Assembly: GCF_029846715.1 (NCBI RefSeq)
Contig: NZ_JARVWW010000012.1
Span: forward strand, 1 to 64,000
Origin: Bradyrhizobium nivariense
GTDB taxonomy: Bacteria; Pseudomonadota; Alphaproteobacteria; Rhizobiales; Xanthobacteraceae
DNA length: 64,000 nucleotides
Direction of reading: 5' to 3'
Of the stretch, positions 15,524 through 24,344 are shown in pieces. Numbering within the stretch: position 1 is the first letter of the stretch; each line of letters begins with the position of its first letter. Made by a program: the position numbers and the translations under genes. A model generated the notes under the pieces. The model did not search any database and was not told the origin of the DNA. It saw nothing but the letters and a program-made list of their open reading frames with translations.

Positions 15524-16500
15524 AAGGCCTGCCGCCCGTCCTCATCACGGCCATCGTGCTCGTCCTGGGCTTCGCGCTCTGCGCTGTGCAATTCCCCAAC
15601 ATCGCCTCCACCCGCGTGGTCGGCAACCTCCTCACCGACAACGCCTTCCTCGGCATTGTCGCGACCGGCATGACCTTCGTCATCATCTCCGGCGGCATCG
15701 ATCTCTCGGTCGGCTCGGTGATCGGCTTCACCACGGTGTTCGTCGCGCTGGCGATCGAGCGCTGGGGCGTGCCGCCCCTGGTCGCCTTCGTCGCCATCCT
15801 GGTGTTGTCGGCGGCTTTCGGCGCGGCGATGGGCGCGGTGATCCACGCCTTCGATCTGCCGCCTTTCATCGTGACCCTCGCCGGCATGTTCCTGGCCCGT
15901 GGCGCGAGTTTTCTGCTTTCGACGGAATCGGTGCCGATCACCGCGCCGGTCTATTCCACCGTGTCGGACTTCGCATTGCGACTACCCGGCGGTGGACGGC
16001 TGACGGCGGTCGCGATCATCATGCTTACGATCGTGATCGGCGGCGCATTGCTGCTGCAGCTCACCCGGTTCGGCGCCAACGTCTATGCGCTCGGCGGCAG
16101 CCGGGCGACCGCGAGCCTGATGGGCGTTGCCGTCGGCAAGATGACGGTGAAGATCTACATGCTGTCGAGCCTGCTCGCCGGCATCGCCGGCATCGTCTTC
16201 TCCTTCTATACCAGCGCCGGCTACTCGCTCTCCGCCGTCGGCGTCGAGCTCGACACCATCGCGGCCGTCGTGATCGGCGGCACGCTGCTCACAGGCGGGC
16301 AGGGCTCGGTGATCGGCACCTTCCTCGGCGTGTTGATCCAGGGCATGATCCAGACCTACATCAATTTCGACGGAACGCTGTCGAGCTGGTGGACCAAGAT
16401 CGCGACCGGCGTGCTGCTGTTCGCCTTCATCGCCTTGCAGCAAGGGCTGGTCGCGCTCGCGCGCCGGCCGGTGACGAAGAGCGTGGGAGCCGCCTCATGA
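15520..16500 (+). CDS. yjfF: Sugar ABC transporter permease, YjfF-like
   Basis: Second permease of 326 residues, same family, with GGIDLSVGSVIGFTTVF near residue 58. The start ATG at 15520 overlaps the ytfT TGA; the open frame further upstream is only a shadow of ytfT. The 3' end overlaps the regulator gene by ATGA. With YtfQ, YtfR and YtfT it completes the importer. Confidence 0.92.
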   Translation: MKGLPPVLITAIVLVLGFALCAVQFPNIASTRVVGNLLTDNAFLGIVATGMTFVIISGGIDLSVGSVIGFTTVFVALAIERWGVPPLVAFVAILVLSAAFGAAMGAVIHAFDLPPFIVTLAGMFLARGASFLLSTESVPITAPVYSTVSDFALRLPGGGRLTAVAIIMLTIVIGGALLLQLTRFGANVYALGGSRATASLMGVAVGKMTVKIYMLSSLLAGIAGIVFSFYTSAGYSLSAVGVELDTIAAVVIGGTLLTGGQGSVIGTFLGVLIQGMIQTYINFDGTLSSWWTKIATGVLLFAFIALQQGLVALARRPVTKSVGAAS

Positions 16501-17273
16501 CCTCGCGCATCGTCGTCATCCCGACGCGCCGGGCGCACTCCAATCACGCGGAGGTGGCCCGCTCGATCGGCGTCGACATCATCGCCGGCCGTTACGCTGA
16601 AGGGACGCGGCTGCCGGGCGATGCCGAGATGATCGCGATGTTCGGCGTGTCACGGCCGGTGCTGCGCGAGAGCGTAAAGACGCTGGTCGCCAAGGGCCTG
16701 CTCACCACCAAGGCGCGGGTCGGAACCGTCGTGCGCGAGCCCGCGGCCTGGAACATGTTCGACGCCGACGTGCTGGCCTGGCACCTGGACGCCGGGATCG
16801 ACAAGCGCTTCCTCAACGACCTCGCCGAGATCCGCCTCGCGGTCGAGCCGCGCGCGGCCGTGCTGGCGGCGGCGCAGCGGTCGGAGCAGGACGTCGCCGA
16901 GCTGCGTCGCTGCATGGAGCGGATGCGGCTTGAAGCTTCCGACTCCGTCGGCTTCGCCGATGCCGACCTCGCGCTTCATGTCGCCGTGGCGCGGGCGTCC
17001 GGCAATCTGTTCATGCGCTCGATCGGGCACGTCATCGAGGCAGCCTTGCGCGCCTCGTTCCTGCTCAGCGCACCGGTCGAGCCGGAGGACCGCGACGCCG
17101 TGCTGCTCTGGCATCAGAAGATCGTCGATGCCATCGCGGCCGGCGATGCCCAGACCGCCTCGGAGGCGATGGTCTATGTCATTCACAACGGCATGCGCCG
17201 CCATGAGGGTACGGTGATCGAGACTGCACCGGCCGAGGCGCTGCCGTCCGCGGACGCTGGAGAGAGCTCGTGA
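16497..17273 (+). CDS. GntR family regulator, FadR/FCD type
   Basis: Regulator of 258 residues. The N-terminal winged helix carries GRYAEGTRLPGDAEMIAMFGVSRPVLRESVKTL near residues 30-62. The C-terminal FCD domain has the expected Asp/His ligand pattern (DADLALH, LLWHQKIVDAI, IHNGMRRH). Such regulators usually respond to sugar acids or carboxylates. It is embedded in the sugar operon, coupled to yjfF upstream and to the sugar dehydrogenase downstream. It most likely controls this operon through the inverted repeats upstream of ytfQ, with an aldonate or lactone as inducer (inference). Confidence 0.88.
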   Translation: MTSRIVVIPTRRAHSNHAEVARSIGVDIIAGRYAEGTRLPGDAEMIAMFGVSRPVLRESVKTLVAKGLLTTKARVGTVVREPAAWNMFDADVLAWHLDAGIDKRFLNDLAEIRLAVEPRAAVLAAAQRSEQDVAELRRCMERMRLEASDSVGFADADLALHVAVARASGNLFMRSIGHVIEAALRASFLLSAPVEPEDRDAVLLWHQKIVDAIAAGDAQTASEAMVYVIHNGMRRHEGTVIETAPAEALPSADAGESS

Positions 17274-18196
17274 CTGAACTTCGTATCGCCATCGTCGGCT
17301 TCGGCAAGATCGCGCGGGACCAGCACGTCGGCGCGATCGCAGCGGTAGCGGGCGCGCGGCTGGCGGCCGTTGCCAGCCGCAACGCTTCGCTGCCGGGAGT
17401 GCCGCATTTCGCCACCATCGAGGAATTGCTGGAGAAGGGGCCGCAAATTGACGCGGTGTCGCTCTGCACGCCGCCTCAAGTGCGCCGTGCCCAGGCCGCT
17501 GCAGCGCTCGCTGCCGGCAAGCATGTCATGCTGGAGAAGCCGCCCGGCACCGGCGTTGCCGAGCTCGATCCGCTGATCGCGATGGCGGCGGAGGCAAAGC
17601 GCACGCTGTTTGCGACCTGGCATTCGCGCCATGCGCCCGCAGTCGAGCCGGCGCGCGAGTGGCTCGCCGCGCGGCGGATCACCTCAGTGCACGTCAGCTG
17701 GAAGGAGGACGTCCGCGTCTGGCATCCCGGGCAGGCCTGGATCTGGGAGCCGGGCGGGCTCGGGGTGTTCGATCCCGGCATCAATGCGCTGTCGATCCTG
17801 ACCAAGATCCTGCCGAAGCCGGTGTTCGTCACCGCGGCCGAGCTCGCCTTCCCCGCCAATTGCCAGGCGCCGATCGCCGCGAACCTGACGCTGACCGACA
17901 TTGGCGGCCTGCCTGTCACCGCCGAGTTCGACTTCCGCCAGACGGGGCCGCAGAGCTGGGATATCCTCGTCGAAACCGACCAGGGCCGGTTGACGCTGTC
18001 CGGCGGAGGCAGGCGCATGGCGATCGACGGCAAGACCGTTGCCGAGGCGCCCGATGAGGAATATCGGGAGTTGTACCGGCGCTTCGTCACCCTCGCCGTA
18101 ACAGGCGCGAGCGACGTCGATTTGGCGCCGCTTCGTCTCGTTGCGGACGCCTTCCTGCTCGGCAGGCGCACGATCGTCGAACCGTTTGTGGATTGA
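17270..18196 (+). CDS. Aldose 1-dehydrogenase (L-arabinose/D-galactose type), Gfo/Idh/MocA family
   Basis: NAD(P)-dependent oxidoreductase of 308 residues. The Rossmann motif is IVGFGKIARDQH at residues 8-19. K90 in EKPPG, D168 and N172 in FDPGINALS match, one residue shifted, the catalytic Lys91/Asp169/Asn173 described for the Azospirillum brasilense L-arabinose 1-dehydrogenase. It should oxidise L-arabinose and/or D-galactose to the 1,4-lactone, which the SMP-30 lactonase two genes downstream can hydrolyse. The GTG start at 17270 overlaps the regulator stop (GTGA). Confidence 0.85.
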   Translation: MTELRIAIVGFGKIARDQHVGAIAAVAGARLAAVASRNASLPGVPHFATIEELLEKGPQIDAVSLCTPPQVRRAQAAAALAAGKHVMLEKPPGTGVAELDPLIAMAAEAKRTLFATWHSRHAPAVEPAREWLAARRITSVHVSWKEDVRVWHPGQAWIWEPGGLGVFDPGINALSILTKILPKPVFVTAAELAFPANCQAPIAANLTLTDIGGLPVTAEFDFRQTGPQSWDILVETDQGRLTLSGGGRRMAIDGKTVAEAPDEEYRELYRRFVTLAVTGASDVDLAPLRLVADAFLLGRRTIVEPFVD

Positions 18197-18198
18197 TC

Positions 18199-19275
18199 AT
18201 GGCTCACTCGAAAATAGAAAAAGACGTCTTCGGAACGTTGCCGGACGGCCGCAATGTGGAGCGCATCGTGCTGCGCGGGGAGGGCGGGTTCGAAGCGCGC
18301 ATCATCACCCATGGCGCAGTCTTGCAGGCCCTGATCGCGCCGGACGCCAGGGGCGGCCATGACGACGTCGTGCTCGGCCACGATGCGTTCGCCGGCTATC
18401 TCGCTGAACGAAAATTCTTCGGCGCCACCGTCGGCCGCTACGCCAACCGCATCGCCAACGGACAATTTTCGCTGGACGGCGAGGCGGTGCAGCTTCCCGT
18501 CAACAACGGTCCGAACGCGCTGCATGGCGGCCTCGACGGCTTCGACCGCAAGCTCTGGGAGATTGCGGAGATCGACGACGGCGCCGAGCCCGCGGTCACG
18601 CTGACCTATGTCAGCCCGCACGGCGAAGAGAACTATCCCGGCCGGCTCGATGTCCGCCTGACCTATCGCGTCACCGGCCCGACCGAGCTGTCGCTTCATA
18701 TGGAGGCGCGGACCGACCGGCCGACCGTCGTCAATTTGACCAACCACAGCTTCTTCAATCTGGAAGGCGCGACGTCGGGCACGCCCATTCTCGATCACAA
18801 GCTGACGGTCGCCACCGGGCATTTCCTCGCGATCGATCCCACCGCCATTCCATTGCCGGAGCCACCACGCAGCGTTGCCGGCACGCCGTTCGACTTCCGC
18901 GAGCCGCGGCCCATCGGCGAGCGCATCCGCGAGAGCGACCAGCAATTGCGCAATGGCAAGGGCTACGACCACACCTATTGCCTCGGGCGTGACGGCAAGC
19001 TTGCGCTCGCGGCGCGGCTGGAGGCGCCGCGCTCGGGGCGCATCATGGAGCTGTTCACCGATCAGCCCGGCCTGCAGGTCTATTCCGGCAACTATCTCGA
19101 CGGCACGATTTCGGGCAAGGGCGGCAAGCTCTACCGGCAGTCGGACGCCATGTGCCTGGAGCCGCATATCTGGCCGGACGCACCGAACCGGCCGGATTTT
19201 CCGAGCCCGCGCCTCGATCCCGGCCAAGTCTATCGCCATCACACGGTCTATCGCTTTGCGGTGAGGAGGCCATGA
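18199..19275 (+). CDS. galM: Aldose 1-epimerase
   Basis: Mutarotase of 358 residues. Family signatures are GRYANRIANGQF (substrate-binding Asn/Arg), ALHGG, VNLTNHSFFNLEG (the catalytic-region His) and LEPHIWPDAPN near the C-terminus. It interconverts the anomers of aldoses before the 1-dehydrogenase, which acts on one anomer. ATG 18199 is preferred; a TTG at 18193 overlapping the previous stop is possible. Its end overlaps the lactonase start by ATGA. Confidence 0.92.
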   Translation: MAHSKIEKDVFGTLPDGRNVERIVLRGEGGFEARIITHGAVLQALIAPDARGGHDDVVLGHDAFAGYLAERKFFGATVGRYANRIANGQFSLDGEAVQLPVNNGPNALHGGLDGFDRKLWEIAEIDDGAEPAVTLTYVSPHGEENYPGRLDVRLTYRVTGPTELSLHMEARTDRPTVVNLTNHSFFNLEGATSGTPILDHKLTVATGHFLAIDPTAIPLPEPPRSVAGTPFDFREPRPIGERIRESDQQLRNGKGYDHTYCLGRDGKLALAARLEAPRSGRIMELFTDQPGLQVYSGNYLDGTISGKGGKLYRQSDAMCLEPHIWPDAPNRPDFPSPRLDPGQVYRHHTVYRFAVRRP

Positions 19276-20153
19276 TGGAACAGGTGCCGACCTCAGTTCT
19301 TTCGGACGATCCTTGCCATCTCGGCGAGGGGCCGACCTATGACGTGACCACGGACACGGCCTGGTGGTTCGACATCCGCGAGGGGCGCCTGTTCGAGGCG
19401 CAGCTCGGCAGCGGCAGCATTCGCGTCCATGCGCTCGGCCGGATGGCGAGCGCACTCGGGCGGATCGATGCCGGGCGGCAGCTGATCGTCGCGGAAGACG
19501 GCCTCTATATCCGCAAGCTCGCCGACGGTGTGCTGACGCTGCTCTGTCCGCTCGAAGCCGACAATCCCGCGACCCGCTCCAACGATGCCCGCGTGCATTG
19601 CTCCGGCACGTTCTGGATCGGCACCATGGGCCGCAAGGCGGAAGCAGGGGCAGGCGCGATCTACGCGTTCCATCACGGCAAGATTTCTCTGCTGTTCCCC
19701 AGCATCAGCATTCCCAACTCGATCTGCTTCTCGCCTGATGGCGCCACCGGCTACTTCGCCGACACCGCGCGCGCGGTGCTCTACGCGGTGCCGCTCAATC
19801 CCGCGACCGGCCTGCCGCGCGGCGAGCCGGAGGTGCTGCTGCGCCACACCGGAATCGGCGGCCTCGACGGCTCGGTGTGCGACGCCGACGGAAAAATCTG
19901 GAACGCATGCTGGGGCGCGAGCCGCATCGATGTCTATAGTCCGCAGGGCGAGCGCCTGCGCTCGCTGAGCGTGCCGGCAAAACAGGCGAGCTGCCCCGCT
20001 TTCGTCGGGTCTGATCTATCGCGCATTCTCGTCACCTCGGCCTGGCAGGACATGGACGCGGCGGCGCGCGCCGCCGATCCGCAAGCCGGCTGCACCTTTC
20101 TGTTGGAGGCATCCGCGCGCGGTCGCGCGGAGCCCGACGTCAAGCTCGCATAG
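19272..20153 (+). CDS. SMP-30/gluconolactonase family sugar lactonase
   Basis: Six-bladed propeller lactonase of 293 residues. The four metal-site residues of the SMP-30 family are visible: E19 (LGEGPTYD), N104, N149 (IPNSICFSPDG) and D199 (GLDGSVCDADG, the general base). It should open the arabino- or galactono-lactone made by the neighbouring dehydrogenase. ATG 19272 is used; the next codon is also ATG. The aldonate dehydratase and the ketoglutarate-semialdehyde dehydrogenase needed next are not in this window. Confidence 0.9.
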   Translation: MMEQVPTSVLSDDPCHLGEGPTYDVTTDTAWWFDIREGRLFEAQLGSGSIRVHALGRMASALGRIDAGRQLIVAEDGLYIRKLADGVLTLLCPLEADNPATRSNDARVHCSGTFWIGTMGRKAEAGAGAIYAFHHGKISLLFPSISIPNSICFSPDGATGYFADTARAVLYAVPLNPATGLPRGEPEVLLRHTGIGGLDGSVCDADGKIWNACWGASRIDVYSPQGERLRSLSVPAKQASCPAFVGSDLSRILVTSAWQDMDAAARAADPQAGCTFLLEASARGRAEPDVKLA

Positions 20154-20226
20154 GAGGCTCGAAGCCACACACGACCAAATTTCTCGACGACACGAACCAA
20201 CAATCTGACACCCAAGGGAGTGAAAC

Positions 20227-21300
20227 ATGCTGAAACTGAAGACGACCTTCCTCGCGCTGGCGCTGGCCGGCGCTGCGACGATGGCCGCAGGCGTCACCGC
20301 CTCAGCGCAGGATAAAGCGACAGTCGGCATCGCGATGCCGACCAAATCGTCGGCGCGCTGGATCGACGACGGCAACAACATGGTCAAGGTGCTGAAGGAT
20401 CGCGGCTACAACACCGACCTGCAATATGCCGAGGACGACATCCCGAACCAGCTCTCGCAGGTCGAGAACATGGTGACCAAGGGCGCCAAGGCGCTGGTGA
20501 TCGCCGCGATCGACGGCACCACGCTCTCCGACGTGCTCAAGCAGGCCAAGGCCAAGGGCATCACCATCATCGCGTACGACCGCCTGATCCGCGGCACGCC
20601 GAACGTCGACTATTACGCGACCTTCGACAATTTCCAGGTCGGCGTGCTCCAGGCCGAGTCGATCGTGCAGGGCCTCGGCCTCAAGGATGGCAAGGGTCCG
20701 TTCAACATCGAGCTGTTCGGCGGCTCGCCCGACGACAACAACGCGTACTTCTTCTACAACGGCGCGATGAGCGTGCTGAAGCCGTACATCGATAGCGGCA
20801 AGCTCGTGGTCGCCTCCGGCCAGATGGGCATGGACAAGGTCGCGACCTTGCGCTGGGACGGCGCCACCGCGCAGGCCCGCATGGACAATCTGCTCAGCGC
20901 CTACTACGGCAACAAGAAGGTCAACGCAGTGTTGTCGCCGTATGACGGCCTGTCGATCGGCATCATCTCCTCGCTCAAGGGCGTCGGTTATGGCAGCGCC
21001 GGCCAGCCGATGCCTGTCATCTCGGGCCAGGATGCCGAGGTGCCATCGATCAAGGCGATGCTGCGCGGCGACCAGTATTCGACCATCTTCAAGGACACCC
21101 GCGATCTCGCCAAGGTGACCGCCGACATGGTCGACGCTGCGCTTGCCGGCAAGCAGGTCACCGTCAACGACACCAAGACCTACGAGAACGGCGCCAAGAC
21201 CGTGCCGTCCTATCTGCTCAAGCCGGTCGTGGTCTACAAGGACAATTGGGAGAAGCTGCTGGTCGACAGCGGCTACTACAAGAAGTCGCAGTTCCAGTAA
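20227..21300 (+). CDS. chvE: Multiple sugar-binding periplasmic receptor ChvE
   Basis: Periplasmic protein of 357 residues with a signal peptide to about residue 27. It matches Agrobacterium ChvE over its whole length, including VGIAMPTKSSARWIDDGNN, DDIPNQLSQ, IELFGGSPDDNNA, LRWDxATAQARMDNLLSAYY and LSPYDGLSIGIISSLKGVGYG. ChvE binds several aldoses (arabinose, galactose, glucose, xylose, fucose); in Agrobacterium it also signals through VirA, which has no counterpart here. The ribosome site AAGGGAG precedes the ATG. It heads chvE-gguA-gguB, giving a second aldose importer beside ytfQRT-yjfF. Confidence 0.95.
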   Translation: MLKLKTTFLALALAGAATMAAGVTASAQDKATVGIAMPTKSSARWIDDGNNMVKVLKDRGYNTDLQYAEDDIPNQLSQVENMVTKGAKALVIAAIDGTTLSDVLKQAKAKGITIIAYDRLIRGTPNVDYYATFDNFQVGVLQAESIVQGLGLKDGKGPFNIELFGGSPDDNNAYFFYNGAMSVLKPYIDSGKLVVASGQMGMDKVATLRWDGATAQARMDNLLSAYYGNKKVNAVLSPYDGLSIGIISSLKGVGYGSAGQPMPVISGQDAEVPSIKAMLRGDQYSTIFKDTRDLAKVTADMVDAALAGKQVTVNDTKTYENGAKTVPSYLLKPVVVYKDNWEKLLVDSGYYKKSQFQ

Positions 21301-21307
21301 GACTTTT

Positions 21308-21448
21308 TTTCTTCTCCTTCTCCCTCGCCCCGCTCTTGCGGGGAGAGGGCGGGGTGAGGGGGGTCTCCACAAAGGTGGTGAGAGCTGTTGTTACGGAAAC
21401 ACCCTCACCCGATCGCTGATCGACCTCTCCCCGCAAGACGGGGAGAGG
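21308..21448. repeat. Two palindromic repeats between chvE and gguA
   Basis: The first is CTCGCCCCGCTCTTGCGGGGAG-type sequence ending GGTGAGGGG (about 21323-21362). The second contains a perfect stem CCTCTCCCC-GCAAGAC-GGGGAGAGG at 21424-21448. They occupy nearly all of the 168-bp gap. The second stem lies 20 bp before the gguA start, so it may affect relative expression of receptor and ATPase. Confidence 0.7.
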
Positions 21449-21468
21449 TTAAACAAGGGACAACGACG

Positions 21469-23046
21469 ATGACCGCAATGCTGGAGATGCGCAACGTCAG
21501 CAAGAGCTTTTCCGGTGTGCAGGCGCTGCGCGACGTCAACTTCTCGGTTGACGCCGGGCAGATCCACGCTCTCGTCGGCGAGAACGGTGCCGGCAAGTCC
21601 ACGCTGATGAAGGTGCTCAGCGGCGTCTACCCGGCCGGCAGCTACGAGGGCACCATTATCTTTGATGGCGAGGAGCGCCGCTTCCGCGACATCAACGATT
21701 CCGAGGCGCTCGGTATCATCATCATCCACCAGGAGCTGGCGCTGATCCCGCTGATGTCGATCGCGGAAAACATCTTCCTGTCGCATCCGCCGTCCAAGCT
21801 CGGGGTGATCGACCGCGACGAGGTATATCGGCGCACGCGGGACCTCCTCGCGCAGGTCGGCCTCAAGGAATCGCCGGATACGCTGATCACCGATCTCGGC
21901 GTCGGCAAGCAACAGCTCGTCGAGATTGCGAAGGCGCTCTCCAAGCGGGTGCGGATGCTGATCCTGGACGAGCCGACCGCCAGCCTCAACGAGGCCGACA
22001 GCGCGGCGCTGCTCGAACGTCTCATGGCCTTCCGCGAGCAGGGCATCGGCTCGATCCTGATCTCGCACAAGCTGAACGAGGTCGCCCGCGTCGCCGACCA
22101 CATCACTGTGCTGCGCGACGGCCGCACCGTCGACGGCATCGATTGCCGCGCTGAGCCGATCCAGGAAGACCGCATCATCCGCAGCATGGTCAACCGCGAT
22201 CTCGCCCACCGCTTTCCGGAGCGCAGTGCAAAGATCGGCGAGCCCGTCCTCACCGTCGAAAACTGGTCGGTCTATCACCCCATCCATCCCGAGCGGCAGG
22301 TGATCAAGAACGTCGATTTCAGCGTGAAACGCGGCGAGGTCGTCGGCATTGCCGGATTGATGGGCGCCGGCCGCACCGAATTCGCCATGAGCCTGTTCGG
22401 TCGGTCCTGGGGCACCACTATCAGCGGCCGCATCGCCCTCGAGGGCCGTGAGATCGCGCTGCCGAACGTCGCGGCCGCGATCGACGCGGGCCTTGCCTAT
22501 GTCACCGAGGACCGCAAACAGCTCGGGCTGATCCTCGCCGACGACGTCCGCAAGAACATCACGCTCGCAAGCCTCGATCAGGTCGCACCGGGTCGCGTCA
22601 TCGACGACATCGCCGAGCTGAAGGTCGCCAGCGACTACCGCAACCGGATGCGCATCCGCTGCTCCGACGTCTATCAGGAGACCGGCCAGCTCTCCGGCGG
22701 CAACCAGCAGAAGGTCGTGCTGTCGAAATGGCTGATGACCGACCCCAAGGTGCTGATCCTGGACGAGCCGACACGGGGCATCGACGTCGGTGCCAAATAC
22801 GAGATCTACTGTATCATCAACGAGCTTGCGGAAGCCGGCCGCGGCGTGGTGGTGATCTCCTCGGAGATGCCCGAGCTACTCGGCATCTGCGACCGCATCT
22901 GTGTCATGAACGACGGCGCCTTCGTCGGCGAGTTCATGGGCCTTGATGCGACGCAGGAAAAGATCATGCGCGCCATCATGCGCAACGACAGAAATTATGG
23001 AAGCAGCGCCCTTGCGGGTGCGGAGATGGGAGGATCGCAGCCATGA
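21469..23046 (+). CDS. gguA: Sugar ABC transporter ATP-binding protein GguA (MmsA-like)
   Basis: Double ATPase of 525 residues. The first Walker A is GENGAGKST at about residues 38-46, and the second-half signature is LSGGNQQKVVLSKWL. It matches the GguA/MmsA multiple-sugar class. ATG 21469 is the start; the frame upstream runs through the palindromic repeat and is not coding. It overlaps gguB by ATGA. Confidence 0.93.
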   Translation: MTAMLEMRNVSKSFSGVQALRDVNFSVDAGQIHALVGENGAGKSTLMKVLSGVYPAGSYEGTIIFDGEERRFRDINDSEALGIIIIHQELALIPLMSIAENIFLSHPPSKLGVIDRDEVYRRTRDLLAQVGLKESPDTLITDLGVGKQQLVEIAKALSKRVRMLILDEPTASLNEADSAALLERLMAFREQGIGSILISHKLNEVARVADHITVLRDGRTVDGIDCRAEPIQEDRIIRSMVNRDLAHRFPERSAKIGEPVLTVENWSVYHPIHPERQVIKNVDFSVKRGEVVGIAGLMGAGRTEFAMSLFGRSWGTTISGRIALEGREIALPNVAAAIDAGLAYVTEDRKQLGLILADDVRKNITLASLDQVAPGRVIDDIAELKVASDYRNRMRIRCSDVYQETGQLSGGNQQKVVLSKWLMTDPKVLILDEPTRGIDVGAKYEIYCIINELAEAGRGVVVISSEMPELLGICDRICVMNDGAFVGEFMGLDATQEKIMRAIMRNDRNYGSSALAGAEMGGSQP

Positions 23047-24233
23047 CCGACAAGACGGTTTCGCTGCCCGAGGAGGCTCGGCACGGCAGCTTCATCAAGA
23101 ACAATTTGCGCACCTACGGCATGCTGATGTCGCTGATCGCCATCATGCTGTTCTTCCAGGTCATGACCGGCGGCACGCTGCTGCAGCCGCTCAACCTGAC
23201 CAATCTGGTGCTCCAGAACAGCTACATCGTCATCATGGCGCTCGGCATGCTGCTGGTGATCGTCACCGGCCATATCGACCTCTCGGTCGGCTCGGTCGCG
23301 GGCTTCGTCGGGGCGGTAGCCGCCGTGCTGATGGTGACCTACAAGATCGACTACACGCTCGCCTTCATCGCCTGCCTGCTGCTGGGCGCGGCGATCGGCG
23401 CGGCGCAGGGCTATTGGGTGGCCTATTTCAAGATCCCGTCCTTCATCGTGACGCTGGCCGGCATGCTGGTGTTCAAGGGACTCGCGCTCGCGGTGTTGCA
23501 GGGCCAGTCGCTCGGGCCGTTCCCGTCGACCTTCCAGAAATTGTCTTCGGGCTTCATTCCGGAGATGCTGCCCGAGGCCGGCACGCTGCATCCGACGTCC
23601 ATGCTGATCGGTGCCGTGCTCGCGCTCGGCCTCGTCTATGCCAGCGCCAAGGGCCGGTCGCGCGAGCAGTCGCACGGCATCGAAGTCGAGCCTTACGCGT
23701 TCTTCCTCGGCAAGAGCATTCTCCTGGCCTGCGCCGTGCTCTATTTCACCTATCTGATCGCCTCGCATCGCGGTCTGCCGAACGTGCTGGTGATCATGAC
23801 CGCGCTGATCGCACTCTACGGCTTCGTCACCCGCCGCACCGTCATTGGCCGGCAGGTCTACGCGGTCGGCGGCAACGCGAAAGCGGCAAAACTGTCAGGC
23901 ATCAAGACGGAACAGTTGACCTTCCTCACCTTCGTCAACATGGGCGTGCTCGCCGCGCTCGCCGGCCTCGTCTTCGCCGCGCGCCTCAACACCGCAACGC
24001 CCAAGGCCGGTCTCGGCTTCGAGCTCGACGTCATCGCCGCCTGCTTCATCGGCGGCGCCTCGGCCTATGGCGGTGTCGGCCGCGTCGGCGGCGCCGTGGT
24101 CGGCGCCATGATCATGGGTGTGATGAACAACGGCATGTCCATCCTCGGCATCGGTATCGACTATCAGCAGGTCATCAAGGGGCTGGTGCTGCTCGGGGCG
24201 GTGTGCATCGACGTTTATAATCAGCGGCGATGA
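23043..24233 (+). CDS. gguB: Sugar ABC transporter permease GguB
   Basis: Permease of 396 residues, longer than RbsC-type permeases, as expected for GguB/XylH. It carries TGHIDLSVGSVAGFVGAVAAVL near residue 80 and a long central loop before the last helices. It completes the ChvE importer. In Agrobacterium gguC follows; here no gguC is present and the next gene belongs to the polyol system. Confidence 0.93.
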   Translation: MTDKTVSLPEEARHGSFIKNNLRTYGMLMSLIAIMLFFQVMTGGTLLQPLNLTNLVLQNSYIVIMALGMLLVIVTGHIDLSVGSVAGFVGAVAAVLMVTYKIDYTLAFIACLLLGAAIGAAQGYWVAYFKIPSFIVTLAGMLVFKGLALAVLQGQSLGPFPSTFQKLSSGFIPEMLPEAGTLHPTSMLIGAVLALGLVYASAKGRSREQSHGIEVEPYAFFLGKSILLACAVLYFTYLIASHRGLPNVLVIMTALIALYGFVTRRTVIGRQVYAVGGNAKAAKLSGIKTEQLTFLTFVNMGVLAALAGLVFAARLNTATPKAGLGFELDVIAACFIGGASAYGGVGRVGGAVVGAMIMGVMNNGMSILGIGIDYQQVIKGLVLLGAVCIDVYNQRR

Positions 24234-24306
24234 CGCTGCGCAGCCGGGATGGAGCCGGCTACGGTTTGCCGCCGCGGCATGCCTGCGGAGGGTGCCGCAT
24301 GCTGAG

Positions 24307-24331
24307 CTATTGCCCATGCGTTGGGTATATG
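24307..24331. promoter_or_regulatory. Putative SorC-type operator upstream of the HAD/regulator pair
   Basis: Reads CTATTGCCCA-TGCGT-TGGGTATATG, an imperfect copy of the 25-bp palindrome at 26249-26273 (CATACGCCCA-N5-TGGGCATATG). It ends 13 bp before the HAD start codon, so a bound repressor would block this transcript. The gap 24234-24306 otherwise shows only GC-rich imperfect stems. Confidence 0.65.
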
Positions 24332-24344
24332 ATCGAATGGCTGG

